64,000 bases of DNA from Clostridiales bacterium (GTDB taxonomy: Bacteria > Bacillota > Clostridia > Christensenellales > Aristaeellaceae): NCBI GenBank assembly GCA_016930575.1, contig JAFGGL010000065.1, forward strand, positions 28,895 to 92,894. Reading direction: 5' to 3'. A program made the translations under genes and the position numbers. The notes under the pieces are model-generated. The model ran no database searches. It saw nothing but the letters and a program-made list of their open reading frames with translations, and was not told the DNA's origin. Within the stretch, counting starts at the first letter, position 1, and the number at the start of each line of letters is the position of its first letter. Positions 24,259 to 32,184 of the stretch are shown in pieces.

Positions 24259-26631
24259 CTAGAGCGTGATGACGATCTCGTTTTCATCCTCAAGTTCCGT
24301 GATCGCCAGCAATCCGGCGGGGTGATGTTTGCCGTTGAGCGTCAACGTCCGTACGCCGCTTTCATGATGGTCGGGGTTGTTCACCGTTACGTGCAGCGTT
24401 TTGCCGCGGAAGGTTTTCTCCATCGTAAATCCATCCCATTCCGCCGGGATGGACGGAGAAATCAAAATCCCGTTCGGAGTAGGACGCAGCCCCAAAATGC
24501 CTTCCACGCAGCCGACCATGACCGTGGAAGCGGTGCCGGTCAGCCAGTGCACGTGAGCACGGCCGAAGTATGGCGATTCGACGCTTTCGATAAACTGCCC
24601 GTGCGCGTAGGGCTCGATGACGCGGACGTTCGCGTTTTCGTTGAAACTGGCGGGGGATGATTCGCAGAAGTATTCAAACGCGCGGTTTCCGTGCCCGAGC
24701 AGCGCCTCGGCCAAAATCGCCCAGCCCTGAATCTGGCAGAATATCGCGCCGTTCTCCTTGGCACCGGGGTTAAAAAGTATCATGCGCGCGTCGTCGAAAG
24801 CTTCAAAGCGGTAAGGAGGCGCCATCACGCGGATGCCATACTTCGTGTTCAGTTTGTCGTACGCCGTCTGCATCACCGTTTCCGCGCGTTCTCCAGCGGC
24901 GCAGCCGGAGATCACAGACCAGCTCTGTGGATTAAGCCACATCGCGGCTTCGTTATGCCTTCCGGAGCCGATGACCTTACCGTTTTCCGAGATTCCCCGG
25001 ATAAAGCGGTCGTCCTCCATGCAGACATTTTCGATAATGCCCTTCAGTTTCCGGCTCTCGTTATCCAGATACTTAGCGTACTCGTTGTCATCGATCGAAA
25101 GCTTGAGCAGCAGCTGCATGGCGTAGAATAACTGGAACGCGACGAATACGCTCTCGCCTTTTTCGCCCAGGTGCAGGCAATCGTTCCAGTCCGCGTGCAG
25201 CCCGGCGGGCATGCCGTGGCTGCCGAGGTGGGTCATGTTGAAGTTGATCGCGCGCTTCAGGTGGTCCAGCACCGTGCCTTCGTCCTGATCGGCATAGGGG
25301 ACGACTTCGTCCAGAAATCCGCTGTCGCCCGTTTCTGAAACATATTTGTAGACCGTCGGGAACAGCCACAGCGCGTCGTCCGCGCGGTAATGCGGATGCC
25401 CCGTTTCTTTCGCATAACTTTCCTGGTCGGGCGTGTCCTCCTGCCCGGGGGTATGCGTATACCGCACCAGCGGAAGACCCGCGCCGTGATGCACCTGCCC
25501 GGACAGCATGAATTTCAACCTGTCTTTGGCCATCGCGGGATCCAGGTGGATGATACCCTGGATATCCTGCACGGTATCGCGGTACCCAAAGCCGTTGCGC
25601 TGGCCGCAGTAATACAGCGATGCGGCGCGGCTCCACACCACGGTGATGAAGCACTGGAAAGCGTTCCAAGTGTTGACCATCGCATTGAATTCGGCGCTGG
25701 GCGTTTGGATTTTCAGATTGTCAAGCTTCTGATACCAGTACGTTTTCAAAGCGCCGAGTTCGGCCTCGACCGTCTTCTGCGGCGCGTTTTCATACCTTGT
25801 GATGATCTTCTGCGCGGCTTCAAGTTTCTTATTGCCGAGGAGGAAAACAAAGGTCTTTTCTTCGCCTGTGCGCAGCGTGAATTTCGTCTGCAGCGCTCCG
25901 CAGGGATTGCCGTTGTAGCACTGGCTGCCGTCGCATTCGCCATGTGATACAGCCTGGGGCGCGCTGAAGCGGTTCCTGCCAAGGAAGGCTTCGCGCATGC
26001 CCGTACAGCTGCTGACGGCGCTTCCGGCAAGGCCGAAGAAGCGCTTATCAGTCTGCGGACAGTATTCGTTGATATGCTGCAATATGCAGTTACCGATCTG
26101 CTCCGTGCGGCTGATGAATTGCGTGTATTGCAGGTTGACAAGGTCCTGCTCGTAGTTGCTTTCATTGGTGAACTCGCAGTACCCGAACGCAGACAACTTC
26201 CGTTCGCGCCCGGATTTATTCTGTACGGTCACGCTCCAGACCTCGTAAGCCGCGCCAAGCGGCACGTAATACTGCGCAACGGAACGGATGCCGGCATACT
26301 CGCTGTCAAACGCGGCGTAACCCATGCCGAAGCGGCAGAGCGTTTTATATTCGCCAAGCGGCTTCTGGACGGGTTTCCACGACGTACTCCAGAAATCGCC
26401 GGTTTGCTGATCCCGAAGGTAGATATAGCGGCCCGGCTCGTCGAACTGGTTGAAGGTATAGCGCAGGATGCGCCCCATCGCGCCGGACTTCACAAAGCTA
26501 TACCCGCCCGAATTGACGGTGATGATCGCGCCGTATTCGGGCGAGCCCAGGTAATTCGTCCAGGGCGCGGGCGTGTTCGGGTTGGTAATCACGTATTCCC
26601 GATTGGTTTCGTCAAAATATCCGTACTGCAT
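24259..26631 (-). CDS. GH94 disaccharide phosphorylase (cellobiose/chitobiose type)
   Basis: A cytoplasmic enzyme that splits a beta-linked disaccharide with phosphate to a sugar 1-phosphate and a free sugar, saving ATP. At 790 residues it is near the usual length of cellobiose and N,N'-diacetylchitobiose phosphorylases. It begins with YGYFDETNREYVI and has GYRDTVQDIQG and the catalytic HADWNDCLHLG region, followed by AAMWLNPQ and GHGNRAFEY. The exact disaccharide cannot be fixed by eye. Start ATG 26631 has GGAGG seven bases upstream. No sugar transporter is adjacent. Confidence 0.88.
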   Translation of the reverse strand: MQYGYFDETNREYVITNPNTPAPWTNYLGSPEYGAIITVNSGGYSFVKSGAMGRILRYTFNQFDEPGRYIYLRDQQTGDFWSTSWKPVQKPLGEYKTLCRFGMGYAAFDSEYAGIRSVAQYYVPLGAAYEVWSVTVQNKSGRERKLSAFGYCEFTNESNYEQDLVNLQYTQFISRTEQIGNCILQHINEYCPQTDKRFFGLAGSAVSSCTGMREAFLGRNRFSAPQAVSHGECDGSQCYNGNPCGALQTKFTLRTGEEKTFVFLLGNKKLEAAQKIITRYENAPQKTVEAELGALKTYWYQKLDNLKIQTPSAEFNAMVNTWNAFQCFITVVWSRAASLYYCGQRNGFGYRDTVQDIQGIIHLDPAMAKDRLKFMLSGQVHHGAGLPLVRYTHTPGQEDTPDQESYAKETGHPHYRADDALWLFPTVYKYVSETGDSGFLDEVVPYADQDEGTVLDHLKRAINFNMTHLGSHGMPAGLHADWNDCLHLGEKGESVFVAFQLFYAMQLLLKLSIDDNEYAKYLDNESRKLKGIIENVCMEDDRFIRGISENGKVIGSGRHNEAAMWLNPQSWSVISGCAAGERAETVMQTAYDKLNTKYGIRVMAPPYRFEAFDDARMILFNPGAKENGAIFCQIQGWAILAEALLGHGNRAFEYFCESSPASFNENANVRVIEPYAHGQFIESVESPYFGRAHVHWLTGTASTVMVGCVEGILGLRPTPNGILISPSIPAEWDGFTMEKTFRGKTLHVTVNNPDHHESGVRTLTLNGKHHPAGLLAITELEDENEIVITL

Positions 26632-26659
26632 GGCATTTCCTCCGGCCAGATGAATAGAA

Positions 26660-26715
26660 CATGAGGTTGAGTTTTGAAAAGCATAGCATAGGCTATGCTA
26701 AAACTCAACCTCATG
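26660..26715. repeat. Large perfect hairpin between potD and the GH94 gene
   Basis: A 16-base arm CATGAGGTTGAGTTTT (26660-26675) matches its exact complement at 26700-26715. Inside it a second 7-bp stem (AGCATAG 26680-26686, CTATGCT 26693-26699) is offset by a 4-base bulge. No T-run follows on either strand, so it is not a classic terminator; an RNA-processing or stabilising stem after the pot operon, or a small mobile repeat, are alternatives. Confidence 0.6.
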
Positions 26716-26742
26716 GAGAGAGAAATTTAAAACGTTTTCGTA

Positions 26743-27804
26743 TCAGTTGGCCGTTGCGCTCTTGATCTCAAGCCAAACGGTGTTGTACACCTCAATGAAA
26801 TCCTGGATGTCGAGCAGCACTTCGCAATTCGCGACGATTTCTGCGGGCGGATTGAGGGTGGGGTTCCCGGTATAGTCTTCGCCCATCATGGCCACAGCCT
26901 CGGTATTGGGCGAGGAGTACCAGATCTCTTCACAATTCATCTGTGCGATATCCGGGCGGCAGAGGAAGTTGACGAACGCTTCGGCATTCTCCTTGTTTTT
27001 GGCCGCCTTGGTGATCACCATACCGTCGACCCAGATGTTTGAGCCTTCTTCGGGTACGACATAATGGAGGTCCCCGTTGAGTTCGATCGCGTACTGCGCG
27101 TCGCCGCTCCAGATCACGGCCATCGCGGCTTCCCCGGCGGCCATCTTGTCCTTGATCTCATCCACTTGATACGCTTTTACGATGCCGTCTTTCTTTTGCT
27201 TGATCAGCAGGTCCTTCGCGTCGTTGAGTTCCAGCGGATCGCGCGTATTCATGGAGTATCCGAGGTACTTCAGCGCCAGGCCGATACTGTCGCGCGGGGA
27301 ATCGAGCATCAGGACGCTGTCCTGATATTGCGGGTCGAATATAGCGCCCCAACTTGTAACAGGCTCAGTAATCATCGTCGTGTTGTACAGGATGCCGACC
27401 GTTCCCCACATATACGGCACGCTATACAGGTTGCCGGGATCGTAACCAGGATTGAGCAGGTTCTCGTCGATATACTGCAGATTCGGAACGTTTTCAAAAT
27501 TGATCTCGGCCAGCAAATCCTCGCTGATCATCCGTTCAATCGCGTAATCCGAAGGAAATACGACGTCGAAGGACTGCGGGGAATTGCGCACCTTGACCAG
27601 CATGTCTTCATTGGTCGTGAAATTCATCATGTTTACCTTGATGCCGGTTTCTTCCTCAAACATACCCAATACGTCTTCGTTGATATAGTCCTCCCAATTG
27701 AATATATTGACCACTTTTTCTTCAATCCTCGCCCTAACCACAAAGAAAACCACGGCGGCGGCGACGACGACCAGCGCGATCAGAATGATCCAGATTTTTT
27801 TCAT
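26743..27804 (-). CDS. potD: Spermidine/putrescine-binding protein PotD
   Basis: The extracytoplasmic binding protein of a polyamine ABC importer. The 353 residues match the bacterial solute-binding type 1/PotD family: VNIFNWEDYINEDVLGMFEEETGIKV, FDVVFPSDYAIERM, the YMWGTVGILYN region and acidic and tryptophan residues of the amine site (WSGDAQYA). The N-terminus is an uncleaved-looking transmembrane helix (about 5-24) with no lipobox cysteine, unlike the lipoprotein form usual in Firmicutes. It is the last gene of the operon, 47 bases after potC. Confidence 0.92.
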   Translation of the reverse strand: MKKIWIILIALVVVAAAVVFFVVRARIEEKVVNIFNWEDYINEDVLGMFEEETGIKVNMMNFTTNEDMLVKVRNSPQSFDVVFPSDYAIERMISEDLLAEINFENVPNLQYIDENLLNPGYDPGNLYSVPYMWGTVGILYNTTMITEPVTSWGAIFDPQYQDSVLMLDSPRDSIGLALKYLGYSMNTRDPLELNDAKDLLIKQKKDGIVKAYQVDEIKDKMAAGEAAMAVIWSGDAQYAIELNGDLHYVVPEEGSNIWVDGMVITKAAKNKENAEAFVNFLCRPDIAQMNCEEIWYSSPNTEAVAMMGEDYTGNPTLNPPAEIVANCEVLLDIQDFIEVYNTVWLEIKSATAN

Positions 27805-27851
27805 CGGATGTTTCCTCCCAATTCTTTTATATAAACGCAGTCGCGTTTATT

Positions 27852-28625
27852 TCAGCGTTTCTCCGCGCGCGCCGCGCGGCGGTTGATCATCAGCAGCAGT
27901 ATGAGAAGCGACAGGAACATCAGCGCGCTTAAAGCGTTGAGCGTCGGCTCTATGCCGATGCGCGCCTTGGAATAGATCAGCGTGGAGAGGTTTTGCACCA
28001 TCGGGCTTGTGGTGAAATAACTGATGACGAAATCGTCCAGCGAGAGCGTGAACGCCAGCAGGCAGCCCGTGATGATGCCGGGAACGATTTCCGGCAGGAT
28101 CACATGCACCAGTGCGTAGGACGGCGTAGCGCCTAGATCCAGCGCCGCTTCGTACGTGTGCTTGTTCATCTGCTTGAGTTTGGGCATGACGGACAGGATG
28201 ACAAACGGCGTGTTGAAGGTGATGTGCGCAAGCAACATCGTGAAGTAGCCGCGCTCGATCCTGGCAAACGTGAACAGGATCATCAGCGAAATGCCCGTAA
28301 CGATATCGGGCATCGTCAGCGGCAGGGTCGTCATCGTCATCATGAAGCCCTGCGGGCGCTTGCGCATCGCGTGGATGCCGATGGCGGCCAGCGTGCCGAG
28401 TACAGTTGCGGCAATCGCGGCGATCACCGCGACGGACAGCGTGACGTACAGGGCTTTAAGGATCGCCGCGTCCTGAAACAGGTCCGCGTACCAGTGCAGC
28501 GAGAAGCCTTCCCATTTCGCGCGGCTTTTCCCTGCGTTGAAACTGTAGAAGATCAGCACGACGATCGGGACATACAGGAAGAAGAGTATGAACGCGAGAT
28601 ACGTACGCTTGATGATACGGCTCAT
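27852..28625 (-). CDS. potC: Spermidine/putrescine ABC transporter permease PotC
   Basis: One of two permeases of the polyamine importer. The 257 residues contain six predicted membrane helices and the permease coupling motif EAALDLGATPSYALVHVILPEIVPGI near 170-195, which docks on PotA. Length is typical. Its ATG overlaps the potB stop as ATGA. Confidence 0.93.
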   Translation of the reverse strand: MSRIIKRTYLAFILFFLYVPIVVLIFYSFNAGKSRAKWEGFSLHWYADLFQDAAILKALYVTLSVAVIAAIAATVLGTLAAIGIHAMRKRPQGFMMTMTTLPLTMPDIVTGISLMILFTFARIERGYFTMLLAHITFNTPFVILSVMPKLKQMNKHTYEAALDLGATPSYALVHVILPEIVPGIITGCLLAFTLSLDDFVISYFTTSPMVQNLSTLIYSKARIGIEPTLNALSALMFLSLLILLLMINRRAARAEKR

Positions 28626-29608
28626 ACGATTCCGCTCCCTTCCGATTCGGGGTCAACCCTGCGCAGGATGCCGAGGCTTAAAAGGATCAGCGCCATCATC
28701 ACGAGGCTCAGCGCGCTGCCAAGGTTCCAGTTGCCCTGGAACAGAAAGCGGTTTTCGATCAGATCGCCGAACATCATCGTATTCCCTCCGCCGAGGATAC
28801 GCGGGATGAAAAACGTGGTGACGGACGGCATGAACACCATCGTGATGCCGGATACCACGCCGGGCAGGCTGAGCGGCGCCGTGACCGTCCAAAACGTCCG
28901 GGTCGGGTTTGCGCCGAGATCCTGCGCGGCTTCCAGCAGCCGGTAATCCATCTTCGTCAATGCGGTATAGATCGGGAAAACCATAAACGGCAGGAAGTTG
29001 TACACCATCCCGAGCAGCACGGCCGTATTGTTGTACATGAGCTGTACTTTCGGCAGTCCGAGGAGATGGAAAACGGTATTGATCAGACCGCTGTCCTCCA
29101 GAATCGACATCCAGGCGATGGTGCGCAGAAGAAAATTCATCCACATGGGAATCACGAACAGCACTACGATGATTGCGCCGAACTTCATCTTTCTGTCCGC
29201 CATGAAATACGCTGCCGGATACCCGAAAAACAGGCAAATGGCAGTACATAAAAGCGCCATCCACAGCGAATATACGAGGATTCCGATGTTGACATAGCCC
29301 CGCGTGATGAGCACTTCGTATTCCGGGCCCATTTGCCTGTACAGCTGGTTGACGGAATAATTGCTGTCCCAGAAATTCTTGAAGTTATCCAACGTCAGCG
29401 CGCCGGTGGAATCCGTAAACGCATAGTAGGTGATCAGCAGCACGGGGACGACGGTGAACAACACCATCCAAAGCGTGTACGGCGACGCGAAGAAGGAACG
29501 CTTAAACCCGTGCGAGCGGCGGACGGAAATGAAAACAAGCGCGGCAAAGCCGAACAGGATCAGCGCGATGCCGCCGATCATCAAAACGGAAACGTTGTCG
29601 CCGGTCAT
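28622..29608 (-). CDS. potB: Spermidine/putrescine ABC transporter permease PotB
   Basis: The partner permease of PotC. The coupling loop reads EAAQDLGANPTRTFWTVTAPLSLPGV. At 328 residues it is about 40 longer than the common form because an additional hydrophobic helix (about 7-26) followed by a basic stretch (RRSHGFKRS) precedes the normal first helix. Start ATG 29608 overlaps the potA stop as ATGA, so the extension is not an artefact of start choice unless an internal start is used. Confidence 0.9.
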   Translation of the reverse strand: MTGDNVSVLMIGGIALILFGFAALVFISVRRSHGFKRSFFASPYTLWMVLFTVVPVLLITYYAFTDSTGALTLDNFKNFWDSNYSVNQLYRQMGPEYEVLITRGYVNIGILVYSLWMALLCTAICLFFGYPAAYFMADRKMKFGAIIVVLFVIPMWMNFLLRTIAWMSILEDSGLINTVFHLLGLPKVQLMYNNTAVLLGMVYNFLPFMVFPIYTALTKMDYRLLEAAQDLGANPTRTFWTVTAPLSLPGVVSGITMVFMPSVTTFFIPRILGGGNTMMFGDLIENRFLFQGNWNLGSALSLVMMALILLSLGILRRVDPESEGSGIV

Positions 29609-30705
29609 GACACTTCGTCTCCTTCGATGATTTCATCAGGCATATCTTCCTCGTTTTCAGCGGGTATCGGATTCATGATGTGGATATTGAAGGGGATGAT
29701 GCTAAGCCCCACCCGCGTGCCCGGTTCCTGCATGACGGTGGAATGGATTTTGAACTCCAGTTCACCGGCATTGATGATCATTTCGTAATGGACGCCTTTG
29801 AACAGCACGCTTTCCACCGTGCCGGTGATCTGGCCTGCGTCCATATCGACGATTTGAATGTCTTCCGGACGTATGACGATATCCACAGGCTGGTTATGCC
29901 CGAAACCCTTGTCCACGCAGGGGAAGTCGCAGCCGGCGAAGCGTACGAGCTGATCTTCCAGCATGATGCCCGGGTAAATATTGCTTTCGCCGATGAAATC
30001 CGCGACAAAGGAGTTCACAGGTTCGTCGTAAACGTCCTTGGGCGTGCCGATCTGCAGAATCCTTCCTCTGTTCATCACCACCACCGTATCGCTCATGGTG
30101 AGCGCTTCTTCCTGATCGTGCGTCACATACAAAAACGTAATGCCGAGCATTCTCTGCATGCGTTTGAGTTCCAGTTGCATATCCTTGCGCAGTTTAAGAT
30201 CCAAAGCGCCCAGCGGCTCGTCCAGCAGCAGAACCTGCGGCTCGTTGATCAGCGCTCGCGCGATGGCGACACGCTGCTGCTGCCCGCCGGAAAGCTGATC
30301 GACTCTGCGCTTGCCGTAGCCGCGGAGATCCACAAGATCCAGCATTTTCTCCACGCGCTTTTTGATTTCGGCTGAGGGCACTTTCGCGATACGCTGGCCA
30401 AAGGCGATGTTGTCCTGCACGTTGAGATGGGGGAAGAGCGCGTATTTTTGGAATATCGTATTCACTTTCCGCTTATACGGAGGCAAATGGGTGATATCCT
30501 TTCCCTCAAACAGCACAACGCCCTCGGTGGGGTGTTCAAACCCGCCGATGATCCGAAGCGTCGTGGTTTTGCCGCAGCCGCTGGGGCCGAGCAAGGTGAC
30601 GAACTCGTTTTCACGGATATACAGATTGATATCCTCAAGAACGAGTGTATTGTCATATTCTTTGGAAATGTTTTGCAGGTCGATCAATCGTTCCATATCA
30701 GCCAT
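29605..30705 (-). CDS. potA: Spermidine/putrescine ABC transporter ATPase PotA
   Basis: The ATP-hydrolysing subunit of the polyamine importer, cytoplasmic. The 366 residues show Walker A GPSGCGKTT (about 39-47), the signature LSGGQQQR, Walker B VLLLDEP, and the switch histidine in THDQEEA. The C-terminal third is the TOBE regulatory domain. Start ATG 30705 has AAGGAG eight bases upstream. It follows the cupin regulator gene by 24 bases and overlaps potB. Confidence 0.95.
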   Translation of the reverse strand: MADMERLIDLQNISKEYDNTLVLEDINLYIRENEFVTLLGPSGCGKTTTLRIIGGFEHPTEGVVLFEGKDITHLPPYKRKVNTIFQKYALFPHLNVQDNIAFGQRIAKVPSAEIKKRVEKMLDLVDLRGYGKRRVDQLSGGQQQRVAIARALINEPQVLLLDEPLGALDLKLRKDMQLELKRMQRMLGITFLYVTHDQEEALTMSDTVVVMNRGRILQIGTPKDVYDEPVNSFVADFIGESNIYPGIMLEDQLVRFAGCDFPCVDKGFGHNQPVDIVIRPEDIQIVDMDAGQITGTVESVLFKGVHYEMIINAGELEFKIHSTVMQEPGTRVGLSIIPFNIHIMNPIPAENEEDMPDEIIEGDEVS

Positions 30706-30729
30706 CTGTCGGTCTCCTTCATGCGCGTG

Positions 30730-31272
30730 CTAGAAGTTCGGGGGATTGCTTACCCATATGACCTTTGCCGTAGTCGTGCCTATATTGCGGAGTGAATGCG
30801 CGGAGGCGGGATGCAGGCAGAAACTGGATCGCTTTTTAACGATATATTCCTGCTTTCCGATGCAAAGCAATACGCAGCCTGCGAGCACATACCCGAATTC
30901 CTCGCCCTCGTGCGGCGGGATTTTCATCGATTCTCCGCCGGCTTCCAGTTCCAGCAAGATCGGTTCCATGCTATTTTTCTGTGCGTCCGGGACTAACCAT
31001 GTGATCTTGCCGCTTTTCTCCCCGTCGTCCTGTTTCTCAAACATGTCCGCAGGCGAGAATACGAGTTTTTCCTTGCTGTCGTCGGTGAAAAACGACTGCG
31101 GACTGGTGCCGAGGCTTTCCAGGATATCGATCAGCGTAGCGATGGAGGGCGAGGTCAGGTCGCGCTCAACCTGCGAAATGAATCCTTTGCTCAGTTCGCA
31201 GCGGTCCGCAAGCTCCGCTTGCGTAAGGTTTTTCTGCAACCGCAGCTCACGAAGTTTTTCACCGATGCGCAC
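30730..31272 (-). CDS. XRE-cupin transcriptional regulator of the pot operon
   Basis: A 180-residue regulator with an N-terminal XRE helix-turn-helix (about 3-58: LTQAELADRCELSKGFISQVER) and a C-terminal cupin domain (about 110-178: MKIPPHEGEEFGYVLAG and HPASAHSLRN) expected to bind a small ligand. PuuR-like proteins with this layout control polyamine genes, and this one heads the potABCD operon. I place the start at GTG 31272, with AAAGGAG nine bases upstream; the TTG at 31281 is too close to that site. A perfect inverted repeat just upstream is its likely autoregulatory operator. Confidence 0.88.
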   Translation of the reverse strand: MRIGEKLRELRLQKNLTQAELADRCELSKGFISQVERDLTSPSIATLIDILESLGTSPQSFFTDDSKEKLVFSPADMFEKQDDGEKSGKITWLVPDAQKNSMEPILLELEAGGESMKIPPHEGEEFGYVLAGCVLLCIGKQEYIVKKRSSFCLHPASAHSLRNIGTTTAKVIWVSNPPNF

Positions 31273-31293
31273 CGCAAACAACTCCTTTAGTTG

Positions 31294-31310
31294 GTTTAGT
31301 AAAACTAAAC
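31294..31310 (-). promoter_or_regulatory. Operator of the pot operon regulator
   Basis: GTTTAGT-AAA-ACTAAAC is a perfect 7-3-7 inverted repeat between the -10 and the ribosome site, where a bound repressor would block initiation or early elongation. It is placed to be bound by the XRE-cupin protein encoded next. Confidence 0.75.
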
Positions 31311-31325
31311 ATCCAAACGTAGTAT

Positions 31326-31355
31326 ATTAAACCACAATACATTTTTTGATGTCAA
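31326..31355 (-). promoter_or_regulatory. Promoter of the regulator-potABCD operon
   Basis: On the minus strand TTGACA (31355-31350) and TTTAAT (31331-31326) are 18 bases apart, followed by the operator at 31310-31294. Confidence 0.7.
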
Positions 31356-31392
31356 TCGTTTTTTGTATTTTCGCTGGATATTTTACGCGCTC

Positions 31393-31421
31393 TTGACAGA
31401 AACGAAACCCTGCCGTATGAT
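31393..31421 (+). promoter_or_regulatory. Promoter of the TPP riboswitch-thiT transcript
   Basis: TTGACA (31393-31398) and TATGAT (31416-31421) are 17 bases apart. The transcript would begin near 31428, just before the riboswitch. Confidence 0.85.
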
Positions 31422-31429
31422 GTACCTGC

Positions 31430-31570
31430 GCGAAAGCGCAAGGGGTGCTGAGAAATCGGCTGAGATCGGGCATGGCCCGGGACCCTTGAACCTGATCCGG
31501 GTAATGCCGGCGTAGGAATCAAGTGCATGAAATGATTTCCCGCGTTGCATACCCGCAATCGCGGGAATTT
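31430..31570 (+). ncRNA. TPP (thi-box) riboswitch with downstream hairpin
   Basis: The aptamer shows the conserved thi-box parts in order: a closing stem GCG-AAA-GCGC region, AGGGGTGCT (31441-31449 zone), GGCTGAGAT, ACCCTTGAACCTGATC (31482-31497 zone) and GGGTAATGCCGGCGTAGGAA ending near 31518. A second hairpin with arms TTCCCGCG (31537-31544) and CGCGGGAA (31560-31567) followed by TTT is the probable expression platform, a terminator formed when thiamine diphosphate is bound. It controls the thiT gene 23 bases further on. Confidence 0.95.
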
Positions 31571-31592
31571 ACTATGTTTGGAGGAAACAAAG

Positions 31593-32174
31593 ATGAGTGT
31601 TACCCTTCGTAAAATCACGGAAACGGCCATCATGCTTGCCGTGGCAACGGTGCTCAGCATTCTGCAATTCACGGGCCCCTGGGCGCTGGGCGGAAGCATC
31701 ACGGTATGCAGCATGCTGCCGATCATCCTGATCGCGCACCGCTATGGAACCAAATGGGGGCTGCTGACCGCGTTGACTTACAGCCTGTTGCAATTGCTGC
31801 TCGGGCTTCGCAACGTGCAATACGCGCCCAACGCCGTCACGGCAATCGGCATCATCATGCTGGACTACGTGCTGGCGTTCGGCGTGCTTGGATTCGCGGC
31901 CGTTTTCGATTCAGTTTTCAAATCCAGAAAAAAGTCGCTCATGATCGGGATCATCGTCACCATGTCGGGGCGTTTCCTCTGCCATTTCGTCAGCGGCATC
32001 ATCATCTGGGAAGCACTATGGCCCAATTCCCTCGGATGGGCGACGTGGATCTGGTCGCTCGCCTACAACGGTTCGTATATGCTGCCCGAAATCCTGATTA
32101 CGCTGGCCGTCGCATACGTGCTGTATAAACCATTGGAGGAGTACTTCCGCACTCCTCCAATTAAGAACGTATAG
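31593..32174 (+). CDS. thiT: Thiamine ECF transporter substrate-binding subunit ThiT
   Basis: The membrane S component that captures thiamine for an energy-coupling-factor importer; the shared ATPases and T component are not in this window. The 193 residues form about six hydrophobic helices. The family pattern is visible in YGTKWGLLTALTYSLLQLLLG and the tryptophan/tyrosine-rich C-terminal part (WEALWP, WIWSLAYNGSYMLPE) that lines the thiamine pocket. Start ATG 31593 has GGAGG upstream; the longer frame to 31545 runs through the riboswitch terminator. Regulation by the TPP riboswitch supports the identity. Confidence 0.93.
   Translation: MSVTLRKITETAIMLAVATVLSILQFTGPWALGGSITVCSMLPIILIAHRYGTKWGLLTALTYSLLQLLLGLRNVQYAPNAVTAIGIIMLDYVLAFGVLGFAAVFDSVFKSRKKSLMIGIIVTMSGRFLCHFVSGIIIWEALWPNSLGWATWIWSLAYNGSYMLPEILITLAVAYVLYKPLEEYFRTPPIKNV
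32132..32161 (+). terminator. Inverted repeat in the 3' end of thiT
   Basis: ATTGGAGGAGT (32132-32142) and its complement (32151-32161) form an 11-bp stem with an 8-base loop inside the last codons of thiT. It is a possible terminator before the convergent hflC gene, though the T-run after it is poor. Confidence 0.4.
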
Positions 32175-32184
32175 GGTTTGCCGG

